A DNA stretch of 64,000 nucleotides, from the NCBI RefSeq assembly GCF_036178845.1, contig NZ_CP108070.1, forward strand, positions 5,890,001 to 5,954,000, given 5' to 3'. The notes below the pieces were generated by a model. It searched no databases and had not been told where the DNA came from. It worked only from the letters and a program-made list of their open reading frames with translations. Shown in pieces: positions 56,884 to 64,000 of the stretch. Every line of letters starts with the position of its first letter. Within the stretch, counting starts at the first letter, position 1. This DNA comes from Streptomyces sp. NBC_00271 (GTDB lineage: Bacteria; Actinomycetota; Actinomycetes; Streptomycetales; Streptomycetaceae). Both the position numbers and the translations under genes were made by a program.

Positions 56884-58359
56884 TCAGCTGTCGCCGTCGC
56901 GCTGTCCGAGGGTGACCTCGGCCGTGTGGGTCTTTCCGTCGCGCGTGTACGTGAGCTTCACGACGTCGCCGGGCTGGTGGGTCCAGATCTCGCCGATGAG
57001 GGTCGGGCCGCTGTCGATCACCTGGTCGTCGAGCTTGGTGATGACGTCGCCGGGCTTGAGACCGGCCTTGTCGGCGGGGCCGCCGGAGGTGACCGCCGCG
57101 GAGCCGCTCGCACCCTGCTCGGTGATCTTCGCGCCGCCGGTGCCGTCCTCGAGGGAGACCGAGGCGCCGATCACCGGGTAGACCGGCTTGCCGGTCTTGA
57201 TCAGCTGCTGGGCGACGTGCTTCGCCTGGTTGATCGGGATCGCGAAGCCGAGACCGATGGAGCCGGACTGGCTGGTGCCGCCCAGACCGCCGCTGCTCGA
57301 GGACTGGATCGCCGAGTTGATGCCGATGACCGCGCCCTGGGCGTCCAGGAGAGGGCCACCGGAGTTGCCCGGGTTGATCGAGGCGTCCGTCTGCAGGGCG
57401 CTCATGTAGGAGGCCTTGCTGCTGGCACTGCCGTCGCTGGAGGCCACGGGGCGGTTCTTGGCGCTGATGATGCCCGTGGTCACCGTGTTCGAGAGGCCGA
57501 AGGGCGCGCCGATCGCGATCGTGGAGTCGCCGACCGCCACCGCGTCGGAGTCACCCAGGGTGAGGGGCTTCAGGTCCGACGGCGCGTTCTTGAGCTTGAT
57601 GACCGCGACGTCGTAGCCCTGCGCGTGGCCGACGACCTCGGCGTCGTACTTCTTGCCGTTGGGGAAGGTCGCGGTGAGCTTGCCGCCGTCGACCGCCTCC
57701 GCCACGACGTGGTTGTTGGTGAGGATGTGGCCCTGGGTGTCGAAGACGAACCCGGTGCCGGTGCCGCCCGAGCCGCTGCTGCTCTCGGCCTCGATGGTGA
57801 CGGTGCTCGGCAGCGCCCTGGCGGCCACGTTCGCGACCGTGCCCGAGGCCCGCTTCACGTCGCCGCTGCCGCTCGGCGCGGAGACGGTCGTCGAGTCGGT
57901 GGAGTTGTCGTTGTTCTTGGCCAGCGAGTAGCCGATGCCGCCGCCGACGCCGCCCGCGACCAGCGCGGCCACCAGGATCGCCGCGACCAGGCCGCCGCGC
58001 CCGTTCTTGGGCTTCGGCGCGGGCTGCCCGTAGGAGGAGCCCCAGCCGCCCGCTCCCGAGCCGCCACCGTCCGCGTACGAGGGAACGGCGGGCGGCGGGG
58101 GCGGCCAGCCCGCCTCGGCGGCGGAGACCGGCGCTCCGGGGGCGTGCCCGTGCGCCTCAGGAGTCCCGGCGCCCATCGACGCGTACGCCGGTGTCTGCTC
58201 CGGTGCGCCGGGGGCGCTCGGAGGCACCGCCGGGAGCTGGGCGGTCGGCGCGCCCCCTTCGGGCGCAGCGCTCTGCGCGGAAGCAGCGGGAGTTTCCACC
58301 GGCACAGGAGGTGCGGACGGGGCCGGGGGTACTGCAGTGCCCTCGTTCTCGGTGCTCAC
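56884..58359 (-). CDS. HtrA/DegP-like membrane-anchored serine protease with PDZ domain
   Basis: The 491-residue protein has a Pro/Ala/Gly-rich cytoplasmic N-region (1-120), a TM segment (GRGGLVAAILVAALVAGGVG), a trypsin-like domain with the triad His in ILTNNHVVAEA, Asp in YDVAVIKLKN and Ser in NPGNSGGPLLD, and a C-terminal PDZ domain (GGPADKAGLKPGDVITKLDD). It degrades or refolds damaged extracytoplasmic proteins. GTG 58359 follows GGAGAAGAG. It is divergent from the glycerophosphodiesterase gene. Confidence 0.93.
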   Translation of the reverse strand: MSTENEGTAVPPAPSAPPVPVETPAASAQSAAPEGGAPTAQLPAVPPSAPGAPEQTPAYASMGAGTPEAHGHAPGAPVSAAEAGWPPPPPAVPSYADGGGSGAGGWGSSYGQPAPKPKNGRGGLVAAILVAALVAGGVGGGIGYSLAKNNDNSTDSTTVSAPSGSGDVKRASGTVANVAARALPSTVTIEAESSSGSGGTGTGFVFDTQGHILTNNHVVAEAVDGGKLTATFPNGKKYDAEVVGHAQGYDVAVIKLKNAPSDLKPLTLGDSDAVAVGDSTIAIGAPFGLSNTVTTGIISAKNRPVASSDGSASSKASYMSALQTDASINPGNSGGPLLDAQGAVIGINSAIQSSSSGGLGGTSQSGSIGLGFAIPINQAKHVAQQLIKTGKPVYPVIGASVSLEDGTGGAKITEQGASGSAAVTSGGPADKAGLKPGDVITKLDDQVIDSGPTLIGEIWTHQPGDVVKLTYTRDGKTHTAEVTLGQRDGDS

Positions 58360-58626
58360 AGCTCTTCTCCTCGGTCCACGGCTGTTGTTCTCGGTCGCAC
58401 TCGGTCACGCTCACTCACGCTTGTCAGACGGTCCGGCGCGATGCAGCTGTGCTGGTGTGCATGTGCTTTTTGTACGCCGTCAGCTTTTCCCACGGGACGT
58501 CAGAGCACCATAAGCGGTGGCTGTGGGTCCAGGACCATCCTTTATATCGGGCTTTTTATACTAAAAAGAAACATTCGTGGTGTCTCGGCCCTCACGTCGG
58601 CCCTGTGACGGTGGCACCATGACGCG

Positions 58627-59436
58627 GTGACCCACGCACGACAGCACCCGATTCAGGTCGTCGCCCACCGCGGGGCCTCCGAAGAGGCTCCCGAGCACAC
58701 GCTGGCCGCGTACAAGAAGGCGATCGAGGACGGTGCGGACGCCCTCGAGTGCGATGTACGGCTGACCGCGGACGGACATCTCGTCTGTGTGCACGACCGC
58801 CGCGTCAACCGTACGTCCAACGGCCGCGGAGCCGTCTCCGCACTGGAGCTCGCCGACCTCGCCGCCCTGGACTTCGGCTCCTGGAAGAACCGCGACGAGT
58901 CGCCCGACTGGGAGTACGACCCCGGGGACCCGCAGGACACCTCCGTCCTCACCCTGGAGCGACTGCTCGAACTCGTCGCCGACGCGGGCCGCCGCGTGGA
59001 GCTGGCCATCGAGACCAAGCACCCCACGCGTTGGGCGGGCCAGGTCGAGGACCGGCTGCAGCTCCTCCTGAAGCGCTTCGGCCTGGACGCCCCGGCGAGC
59101 GCCGCCACCTCTCCGGTGCGCGTCATGAGCTTCTCGGCGCGCTCCCTGCACCGCGTCCGGTCCGCGTCCCCGACGCTGCCGACGGTCTATCTTCTGCAGT
59201 TCATCTCGCCCCGGCTGCGCGACGGACGACTGCCGGCCGGTGTCCGGATCGCGGGCCCCTCGATGCGGATCGTACGCAGTCACCCCGGATACATCGAACG
59301 GCTGAAAAGAGCCGGTCATCAGGTCCACGTCTGGACGGTGAACGAACCCGAGGACGTCGATCTCTGCGTTGAACTGGGCATCGACGCCATCATCACCAAC
59401 CGCCCACGCGCGGTGCTGCGTCAACTCGGCCGCTGA
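58627..59436 (+). CDS. Glycerophosphodiester phosphodiesterase (GDPD)
   Basis: The 269-residue TIM barrel has VVAHRGASEEAPEHTLAAYK with the catalytic His and Arg, ALECDVRLTADGHLVCVHDR (Glu, Asp, His metal and acid-base residues) and VHVWTVNEPEDVDLCVELGI, then DAIITNRP. It hydrolyses glycerophosphodiesters to glycerol 3-phosphate and an alcohol. No signal peptide, so it is cytoplasmic. The GTG start follows CACCAT six bases upstream, a possible leaderless -10. The upstream region is AT-rich (TTTATATCGG, TTTTTATACTAAAAAG), unlike the rest. Confidence 0.92.
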   Translation: MTHARQHPIQVVAHRGASEEAPEHTLAAYKKAIEDGADALECDVRLTADGHLVCVHDRRVNRTSNGRGAVSALELADLAALDFGSWKNRDESPDWEYDPGDPQDTSVLTLERLLELVADAGRRVELAIETKHPTRWAGQVEDRLQLLLKRFGLDAPASAATSPVRVMSFSARSLHRVRSASPTLPTVYLLQFISPRLRDGRLPAGVRIAGPSMRIVRSHPGYIERLKRAGHQVHVWTVNEPEDVDLCVELGIDAIITNRPRAVLRQLGR

Positions 59437-59573
59437 CCTCGCGGCTCGTCGTCCGGAAACCACCGCTCGAGGTGCCGACGACGGCCGTCGAACCACGTCA
59501 ACCACCGTCGAAATCCAGCCACACGGTTACCAGGAGTGCACCGGCGCGTTCGTTCCGTATTCGATCGTTACGA

Positions 59574-60212
59574 GTGCGTCAGCAGACGTGGATTGGCCGG
59601 TTTCCGGTCCAGCCCAAAGGGGCATCCACACCGTGGCGTGGGGCAAAGGAGGTCTCGGGGGTGGCGTTGGTGGTGGCACGGGAGGTGCCCACGTCGTCGA
59701 GCATGGCCGTTCCCCATGGCCCTGCGGGCGTGGGGAAAGCAAGACATCGGATGCGCGATCAACTGCGCACCGGTGGAGTGACGGAATCGGTCATCGACGA
59801 CGCCGTACTGATCCTTTCCGAACTTTTGAGCAATGCGTGCCGGCACGGCAGGCCCCTCGGCGACGCCCTCGCCGGGGACGGCGACGTCCGGGCCGCGTGG
59901 CGCGTCGACGCGTCCGGGAGGCTCACCGTCGAGGTGACGGACGGCGGTGGTCCGACCCGCCCGGTTCCCGCCACGCCCTCGGTCACCGCACACGGCGGCC
60001 GCGGGCTGAACATCATCACGGCGCTGGCCAAGGACTGGGGCGTACGGGACGACACCCGCGGAGAGGTCACCGTGTGGGTCGTCGTCCAGGACGACGTGAC
60101 GGACACGGCCGCCGCGCGCCGGCGTGACGACTTCGCTACGCGCGTCGCGTCACCGGGTGTGACGGGGCTGCCCGGGCTGGACTTCGCGGACGCCTTCGAC
60201 GACTTGGACTGA
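59574..60212 (+). CDS. RsbW-like ATP-binding protein (HATPase_c_2), possible anti-sigma kinase
   Basis: The 212-residue protein has an ATPase fold of the SpoIIAB/RsbW type: VIDDAVLILSELLSNACRHG (N-box), LTVEVTDGGGPTRPVPATPS (G1), TAHGGRGLNIITALAKDWGV (G2). An N-terminal tail RQQTWIGRFPVQPKGASTPW precedes it. GTG 59574 is chosen for family similarity; an upstream ATG at 59472 lacks support. Such proteins phosphorylate anti-anti-sigma factors and sequester SigB-type sigma factors. sigF and sigN are encoded in this window, but a link is unproven. Confidence 0.86.
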   Translation: MRQQTWIGRFPVQPKGASTPWRGAKEVSGVALVVAREVPTSSSMAVPHGPAGVGKARHRMRDQLRTGGVTESVIDDAVLILSELLSNACRHGRPLGDALAGDGDVRAAWRVDASGRLTVEVTDGGGPTRPVPATPSVTAHGGRGLNIITALAKDWGVRDDTRGEVTVWVVVQDDVTDTAAARRRDDFATRVASPGVTGLPGLDFADAFDDLD

Positions 60213-60402
60213 CCAGGAGACGGGGCAGGGCGGGGCGGACCGGAGCGGGACCGGACGGGGCGGAAACCGCGGGCGGAAGCCCCGGACGGAAGGCCCGGTT
60301 CCGAGACGACTCGGTGCGTTGTCCACAGGGTCCCGTCGGCCGACGTACGAGCGGCTAGGCTCGCGCCAGTACGAGACGAGCCGTGATCGGGAGACACCCA
60401 CG

Positions 60403-61368
60403 ATGGCCAAGAAGCGACCCCAGACGAAGGCCAAGCAGCCTCAGCTCAAGGACGGGGAGATCCCGGTAGTCGGCGCTCGCGAGCCCTGCCCGTGCGGCAG
60501 CGGCCGCCGCTACAAGGCCTGCCACGGCCGGGCCGCCGCACACGCGGTGACGGAGCTGGTCCAGCGCCCCTTCGAGGGCCTGCCGCGCGAGGGCGACTGG
60601 GTCGCGCTGCGCGAGCTGGTGCCCGCCGCCACGGTCGAGCTGAAGCTCAAGGAGAGCCTGCCCGAGGGAGTTCCCTCGGTGACGCTCGCCACCGTCCTGC
60701 CGATGGCCTGGCCCGCGCTGCGCCGCGACGACGGCTCGGTCCTGATCGGCCTGCAGAACGACACGGCGTCCGGCGACATCAGCCGCGACCTCGCCGACAC
60801 CCTCCAGCGCGCGCTCACGGCCCAGCCCGGCACCCCGATCCAGGGCCGCCGCGCCCCGGCCGACGGCCCGCGACTGCAGGAACTGCTCGACCCCGAAGGC
60901 GCGTTCGAGCCAGTTGTGCACTCGGGCTTCGAGTTCTGGGTCCCGGACGCGGAGCACTCGACACCGGAGGTCGCCGCCTCCCTGGAGCGGGCCAACGCGG
61001 CGGCGATCCCGACCGTGAAGCTCTCCGGCGTGGACGCGGCGTACTGGTGCGAGACCCCCGACAAGAACCACCTGCGCTGGGTGATGCCGTACCCCGAGGA
61101 GCAGCTTCTGGACGCGCTCGCGCGGCTGCACGCGGCCGGTCGCTCGAGCCTCGGCGAGGGCACGCGGCTGGTCGGTTCCTTCCGCGCGCACGGGCTCACG
61201 GTGCCGGTCTGGGACCTGCCGACGGGCGTCACGGCCGACGATGTGGAAAAGCCGGCGGCCGAGTTCGCCGAGCGCCTCGCGACCGCCCTGGCCGCGGGCA
61301 CACCGCTCACCCCGGACGAGCGGCGGGCACGCGGCGGCCTCACGAACCGACAGGTCACGCTCAGCTGA
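60403..61368 (+). CDS. DUF5926/SEC-C motif protein
   Basis: The 321-residue protein starts with a basic tail, then a SEC-C zinc motif CPCGSGRRYKACH (Cys29, Cys31, Cys40, His41), followed by an actinobacterial domain (DGSVLIGLQNDTASGDISRD, VKLSGVDAAYWCETPDKNHL). SEC-C domains bind zinc and contact nucleotide-binding or ribosomal partners. The role is unknown. ATG 60403 follows GGGAG. TAGGCT at 60355-60360 gives a start point 35-40 bp upstream, so this gene has a leader, unlike others with this hexamer. Confidence 0.86.
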   Translation: MAKKRPQTKAKQPQLKDGEIPVVGAREPCPCGSGRRYKACHGRAAAHAVTELVQRPFEGLPREGDWVALRELVPAATVELKLKESLPEGVPSVTLATVLPMAWPALRRDDGSVLIGLQNDTASGDISRDLADTLQRALTAQPGTPIQGRRAPADGPRLQELLDPEGAFEPVVHSGFEFWVPDAEHSTPEVAASLERANAAAIPTVKLSGVDAAYWCETPDKNHLRWVMPYPEEQLLDALARLHAAGRSSLGEGTRLVGSFRAHGLTVPVWDLPTGVTADDVEKPAAEFAERLATALAAGTPLTPDERRARGGLTNRQVTLS

Positions 61369-61422
61369 CACACAGCCGGGGCACTGACCGACCGGTCAGC
61401 TGGTCGGTGCTTCACGGAGCAG

Positions 61423-61436
61423 GTGACTCCTGTCAC
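61423..61436. promoter_or_regulatory. Crp-type operator upstream of a candidate small RNA
   Basis: GTGACTCCTGTCAC fits the streptomycete Crp consensus GTG-N6-GNCAC exactly and is a perfect 5-bp-arm palindrome. A related arm, GTGACAGG at 61448-61455, is an inverted partner of CCTGTCAC at 61429-61436. The sites lie about 40 bp before the RNA's expected start. Confidence 0.55.
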
Positions 61437-61469
61437 AACTCCCGGCGGTGACAGGTAAATCCGTGTCCG

Positions 61470-61565
61470 AATAGCCGAGATCGAATTTGCGAACCGCCGA
61501 TCTCTTGTTACCGTTCGAGTAGCCCGGTTGCTGGTGCATCCCCCGTCGCCAGCAACCGGGTCTTT
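61470..61565 (+). ncRNA. Candidate small RNA with C-rich terminator loop (6C-like)
   Basis: The sequence folds as two hairpins: GAGATCG at 61477-61483 with CGATCTC at 61498-61504, and CCCGGTTGCTGG (61523-61534) with CCAGCAACCGGG (61549-61560), with loop TGCATCCCCCGTCG and then TCTTT. There is no open frame or ribosome site. A terminator with a CCCCC loop is the hallmark of the actinobacterial 6C RNA family; only one of its two C-rich loops is visible, so I assign it cautiously. The terminator could also serve the gene ending at 61602 on the other strand. Confidence 0.6.
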
Positions 61566-61601
61566 CCATGCGCGGATTTTCCCGCCGCGTCAACCGCCTT
61601 G

Positions 61602-62273
61602 CTACGGGGCCGAGTTGCTCCCCAAGGCGCTCCCCGAGGCGCTCTCCGCCTCGCTTCCCGACCGCAGCAGCATCGGCCCGCTTCCGGCGCTCCTCGCGAA
61701 CTCGGCGACCGCCGCGTACGCCCCCACACCCCCCGCCGTACGCCCTCTGGGCGTCTCGCACACCCCCGGGTCGTCCTCGGCGCGCACCACGCAGTTCATC
61801 TCCACGGTGCGGCCACCGGGGCCCATGAGGCTCAGTGCGGATCTCAGCTCGTCACCGGTCGCGTTGCGGTAGTAGGTGCGCGCCCAGGTGTCCTCCCCCT
61901 GGGTCATGACGCAGGTCTGCGCTTCGATCCCGTCGGGGGAGGAGAGTTCGGGGCCGCACCGGGCGGCGGTGGCCCGGCCGAGGCCCAGAAGCCGTGGCGC
62001 GGGCGCGGAAGCGGGAGGGGTCTCGGAAGCGGGAGGGGTCGCGGAGGCGGAACGGGGCGCGGCGGGGGCCGCCGTTCCCTTGTCGTCGATCCTCCGGGAC
62101 GCGCGTACGGCCTCGGAGCTCCCGTCACCGACGGGTCCTGCGGAGGCCACGGTCAGTGGCAGGGCGACCGCGAACACCACGAGGCCCGCCAGCGCCACCA
62201 GGCGAACCCTCTCGTGGTCCGGCCCGGAACGTAGAGACGATGGGGCTCTGTGTCCCCCGGAATGACGCTGCAT
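61602..62273 (-). CDS. Secreted or membrane-anchored hypothetical protein
   Basis: The 223-residue product has an N-terminal signal anchor (VRLVALAGLVVFAVALPLTV), an Ala/Pro/Ser-rich stretch (ATPPASETPPASAPAPR) and a domain with four Cys: RCGPELSSPDGIEAQTCVMT, TVEMNCVVRAEDDPGVCETP. ATG 62273 is chosen because TATGTT (minus strand, 62286-62281) lies seven bases before it, giving a leaderless start; ATG 62285 is the alternative. The function is unknown. Confidence 0.75.
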   Translation of the reverse strand: MQRHSGGHRAPSSLRSGPDHERVRLVALAGLVVFAVALPLTVASAGPVGDGSSEAVRASRRIDDKGTAAPAAPRSASATPPASETPPASAPAPRLLGLGRATAARCGPELSSPDGIEAQTCVMTQGEDTWARTYYRNATGDELRSALSLMGPGGRTVEMNCVVRAEDDPGVCETPRGRTAGGVGAYAAVAEFARSAGSGPMLLRSGSEAESASGSALGSNSAP

Positions 62274-62328
62274 AGTGCGGAACATAACGAGCGCGGGTGG
62301 GCGCGCGGCTCACCGCGCGCCGGGCACC

Positions 62329-62994
62329 CTACAACTCGGGCGCGCTCACACCCGTACGAGTGAGCGCCTCCACCACCGCGTCCACCACGGCCTCCACATC
62401 GGGCACCCAGGGCGCGGCCGAGCCGGGCAGTGGTGCGCGCTCCCAGCGGATCTGGCCCTGGCCGGTCTCGGACGGGGGCAGCGCGATGTAGCCGCCCTCG
62501 CCATGGAAGCGCAGGGACCCCGGCACGAAGTCCTTGGCGTAGAGGAGCTCGCCGAGCTGCTCCATGGAGTAGGGCGCGACGAGGATCGCCCAGCGCGTGG
62601 GCGCCGCGACGACCGGGCCGAGGCGCATGCCCGTACGGTCGAGCGCGTCGAGTGCGCGGGCCGCCGCGAGGGCGGGCAGGCTCACCGCGCAGGGGGCCCT
62701 GCCTCCGGTGGCCAGCACGATGGGTGCGGACGGCCGGTTGGTCCACCACCAGCGCACCATGCGCTCGTCGGTGGTGGCCGCGAGGAGGCCGGGGTCGAAG
62801 GGGTGAGCACCGGGCACCGTGCACTCCGGGTCCGGGCACCCGCAGCGGGCACGCCCCTGCGGGTCCGGTGCCACACCCGGGAGCACGGGCCACTGCCAAT
62901 CGGTCGCGAAGGTCAGGGCCGCGCTGAGCATCTCAGGCCTCCCGTTGTTTCGCCTGGACAGGAGCCTGCGTCGCCTTCCGAGGATCTCGCGCAT
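62329..62994 (-). CDS. Bifunctional DNA primase/polymerase-like protein (short)
   Basis: The 221-residue protein has the N-terminal part of the prim-pol family: LTFATDWQWPVLPGVAPDPQ, ARCGCPDPECTVPGAHPFDP, VRWWWTNRPSAPIVLATGGR, AVSLPALAAARALDALDRTG. The usual Asp-x-Asp catalytic pair seen in the homologue at 51261 is not visible (AVSLPAL in its place), so it may be catalytically dead. ATG 62994 follows AAAGGAACGAG. It is a chromosomal Streptomyces protein of unknown role. Confidence 0.78.
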   Translation of the reverse strand: MREILGRRRRLLSRRNNGRPEMLSAALTFATDWQWPVLPGVAPDPQGRARCGCPDPECTVPGAHPFDPGLLAATTDERMVRWWWTNRPSAPIVLATGGRAPCAVSLPALAAARALDALDRTGMRLGPVVAAPTRWAILVAPYSMEQLGELLYAKDFVPGSLRFHGEGGYIALPPSETGQGQIRWERAPLPGSAAPWVPDVEAVVDAVVEALTRTGVSAPEL

Positions 62995-63448
62995 GAGCGC
63001 TCGTTCCTTTCCGTTGCACGCCTGGCAACACCGTGGATCACATCACGTCATGTGTCGATCACTTCACTGTGCGTACCTGCTGGCGCATCACACCCTTGCG
63101 CACGGCAAGGGGAACCCATCTGGGCCGAGCATTGGCTGCGTCCGCGTCCATACTGCGTCTGTCTAAAGCATGGGCATGGCGTGGGGTGGCGGCGCCTGGC
63201 GTTTTGCCGTCCCGCTGTTTCTTGCCGCCTCCGCCACGGGAGGATGGGGCACGGTCGTCGGTGGTTAAGACGCCCGGGTCCGTCGCCAGGTTCCGGGCGG
63301 ATCCCAACCACCCCTGGCCTTCACCGAGTACGTACCCATCACGACCGCTGTGACGCTCCGTGGAACGAGGCCAGTCGACCTCAATAACCCGTTACCCGAG
63401 TTAGTTTTAAGCCAACTTTGCTTTCCCGCAAGGGTTACCGAGGGTCTC
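62995..63448. other. Intergenic region before the SpoIIE-type phosphatase gene
   Basis: No gene is supported. The stretch is relatively AT-rich around 63390-63425 (AACCCGTTACCCGAGTTAGT, TTTAAGCC), probably holding the promoter of the gene at 63449. Short frames on the minus strand at 63050-63310 show no support. Confidence 0.5.
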
Positions 63449-64000
63449 ATGGACACCAGGAATCCCAGCAGGACAATGCTGGACATCCCCTCACGAGTGC
63501 GTGTACATGTGGAGACACTGCTAGCGGCGCAGAACGACATGGGGGTTTGCGATGCTATCGAGCAATACGCACCGGTCGGAAAGCCGGACGCCATGAACGC
63601 CCCTCACGTTCCGAAAGTGGCCGGAATCGATTCAACGGTTCCCGCGCCCGCACACACTGTCGCGCCGACGACCTCCGTCACGGGTTCCGCAACGGGCTCC
63701 TCTTCGGCCACCTCGTCCACCGGTCCCGGAGCCGTTCTCCAAGATCGGCTCGCCGGCTGGGTGTCCGACCTCACCACCCTCCACGAACTCACCGAGCGCC
63801 TGGTGCGCACCGCGACACTGAACGACGCGCTGCAGGAGCTGCTGCACGCCGGAGCCGCCCTCGTGGGTGCCCGGCGCGGTCTTGTCGTCATGGAACCGGG
63901 CGACGGACTCGGCCCGGACACCACCATCGGCCTGGGCCTCGCCCGCGCCGACCTCGGCCACATCGAGACCGTCCCGCGCAGCGCCATGTCGTACGGCAGG
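63449..64000 (+). CDS. PP2C/SpoIIE-family phosphatase, N-terminal GAF region (cut by the window edge)
   Basis: From ATG 63449 the open frame reads LDIPSRVRVHVETLLAAQND, MGVCDAIEQYAPVGKPDAMN, then a Ser/Thr/Gly/Ala-rich linker and the start of a GAF domain (LTTLHELTERLVRTATLNDA, LLHAGAALVGARRGLVVMEP). The motif order is that of Streptomyces GAF-SpoIIE phosphatases, which remove phosphate from anti-anti-sigma factors; the phosphatase part lies beyond the window. The frame is 184 codons to the edge. Confidence 0.8.
   Translation, partial: MDTRNPSRTMLDIPSRVRVHVETLLAAQNDMGVCDAIEQYAPVGKPDAMNAPHVPKVAGIDSTVPAPAHTVAPTTSVTGSATGSSSATSSTGPGAVLQDRLAGWVSDLTTLHELTERLVRTATLNDALQELLHAGAALVGARRGLVVMEPGDGLGPDTTIGLGLARADLGHIETVPRSAMSYGR

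Noticed and set aside
58500..58570. AT-rich stretch near 58540-58570 as a possible origin or plasmid-derived segment
   Set aside because: It is only about 40 bp, with no DnaA boxes or repeats, and sits between divergent genes where promoters are expected.
60150..60434. Minus-strand frames over 59.7-60.4 kb
   Set aside because: These are shadows of the RsbW-like and SEC-C genes, with no start sites or domains.

Overview
The window is chromosomal DNA of a Streptomyces, or a very close relative. The base composition is GC-rich, codon third positions are almost all G or C, and GTG starts are frequent. The gene content is typical of the genus: a paired SigF/SigN-type sigma factor cluster, a NepA-like spore wall protein, a subtilisin inhibitor of the SSI family, an iron box, a perfect parS site and several orphan low-complexity secreted proteins. 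From memory the gene order resembles the core region of S. coelicolor, with the right end lying towards oriC; the parS site agrees with this.

Layout. 1-7.8 kb: iron-box-controlled penicillin-acylase-like and siderophore-interacting genes, a HhH-GPD repair protein, an HdeD-like membrane protein, a HerA-like ATPase, a LytR_C protein and upp. 7.8-13.4 kb: the tadA pair, tRNA-Ser(CGA), a Dabb protein, sigF and sigN, a lipoprotein. 13.4-14.2 kb: a repeat-rich gap. 14.2-21.2 kb: two drug-efflux modules, a MarR/DHA2 transporter/YceI set in which both transporter and YceI protein carry carboxypeptidase-regulatory-like domains, and a TetR/DHA2 pair. 21.3-27.6 kb: an operon of response regulator, histidine kinase, GT2-GtrA protein and ArnT-like mannosyltransferase. 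27.7-33.4 kb: small metabolic and unknown genes, a MarR regulator and a Bro-N phage-derived regulator.

33.7-37.9 kb is an accessory scar beside tRNA-Arg(ACG). It holds an orphan 3' half of that tRNA, an orphan 3' half of tRNA-Ser(UGA), two identical 130-bp direct repeats bracketing a glycine-rich DUF11 secreted protein, gene fragments, and a truncated MATE transporter. The intact tRNA-Ser(UGA) lies near 53.7 kb beside integrase and kinase fragments, so integrative elements have acted at both loci.

38-64 kb: a protease inhibitor; a 1375-residue decayed hybrid sensor; a terminator palindrome with parS at its centre; an acyl-CoA ligase; a SigE-family sigma factor; and a five-gene operon matching the mycobacterial igr cluster (two acyl-CoA dehydrogenases, two MaoC proteins, an Ltp2 aldolase), expected to shorten the steroid side chain. 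Then come nepA, a primase-polymerase-like protein, a sigma/CU044_5270 pair, an HtrA protease, a glycerophosphodiesterase, an RsbW-like protein, a SEC-C protein, a probable small RNA with a Crp-type operator, and the start of a SpoIIE-type phosphatase.

Development and signalling run through the window: sigF, sigN and nepA, an RsbW-like ATPase, and a PP2C phosphatase of the kind that controls anti-anti-sigma factors. Many genes appear to be transcribed leaderless, with a -10 hexamer 6-7 nt before the start codon. The strongest candidates for something undescribed are the paired tRNA scars with the bracketed cassette, the transporter/YceI pair with shared accessory domains, and the decayed giant hybrid kinase.
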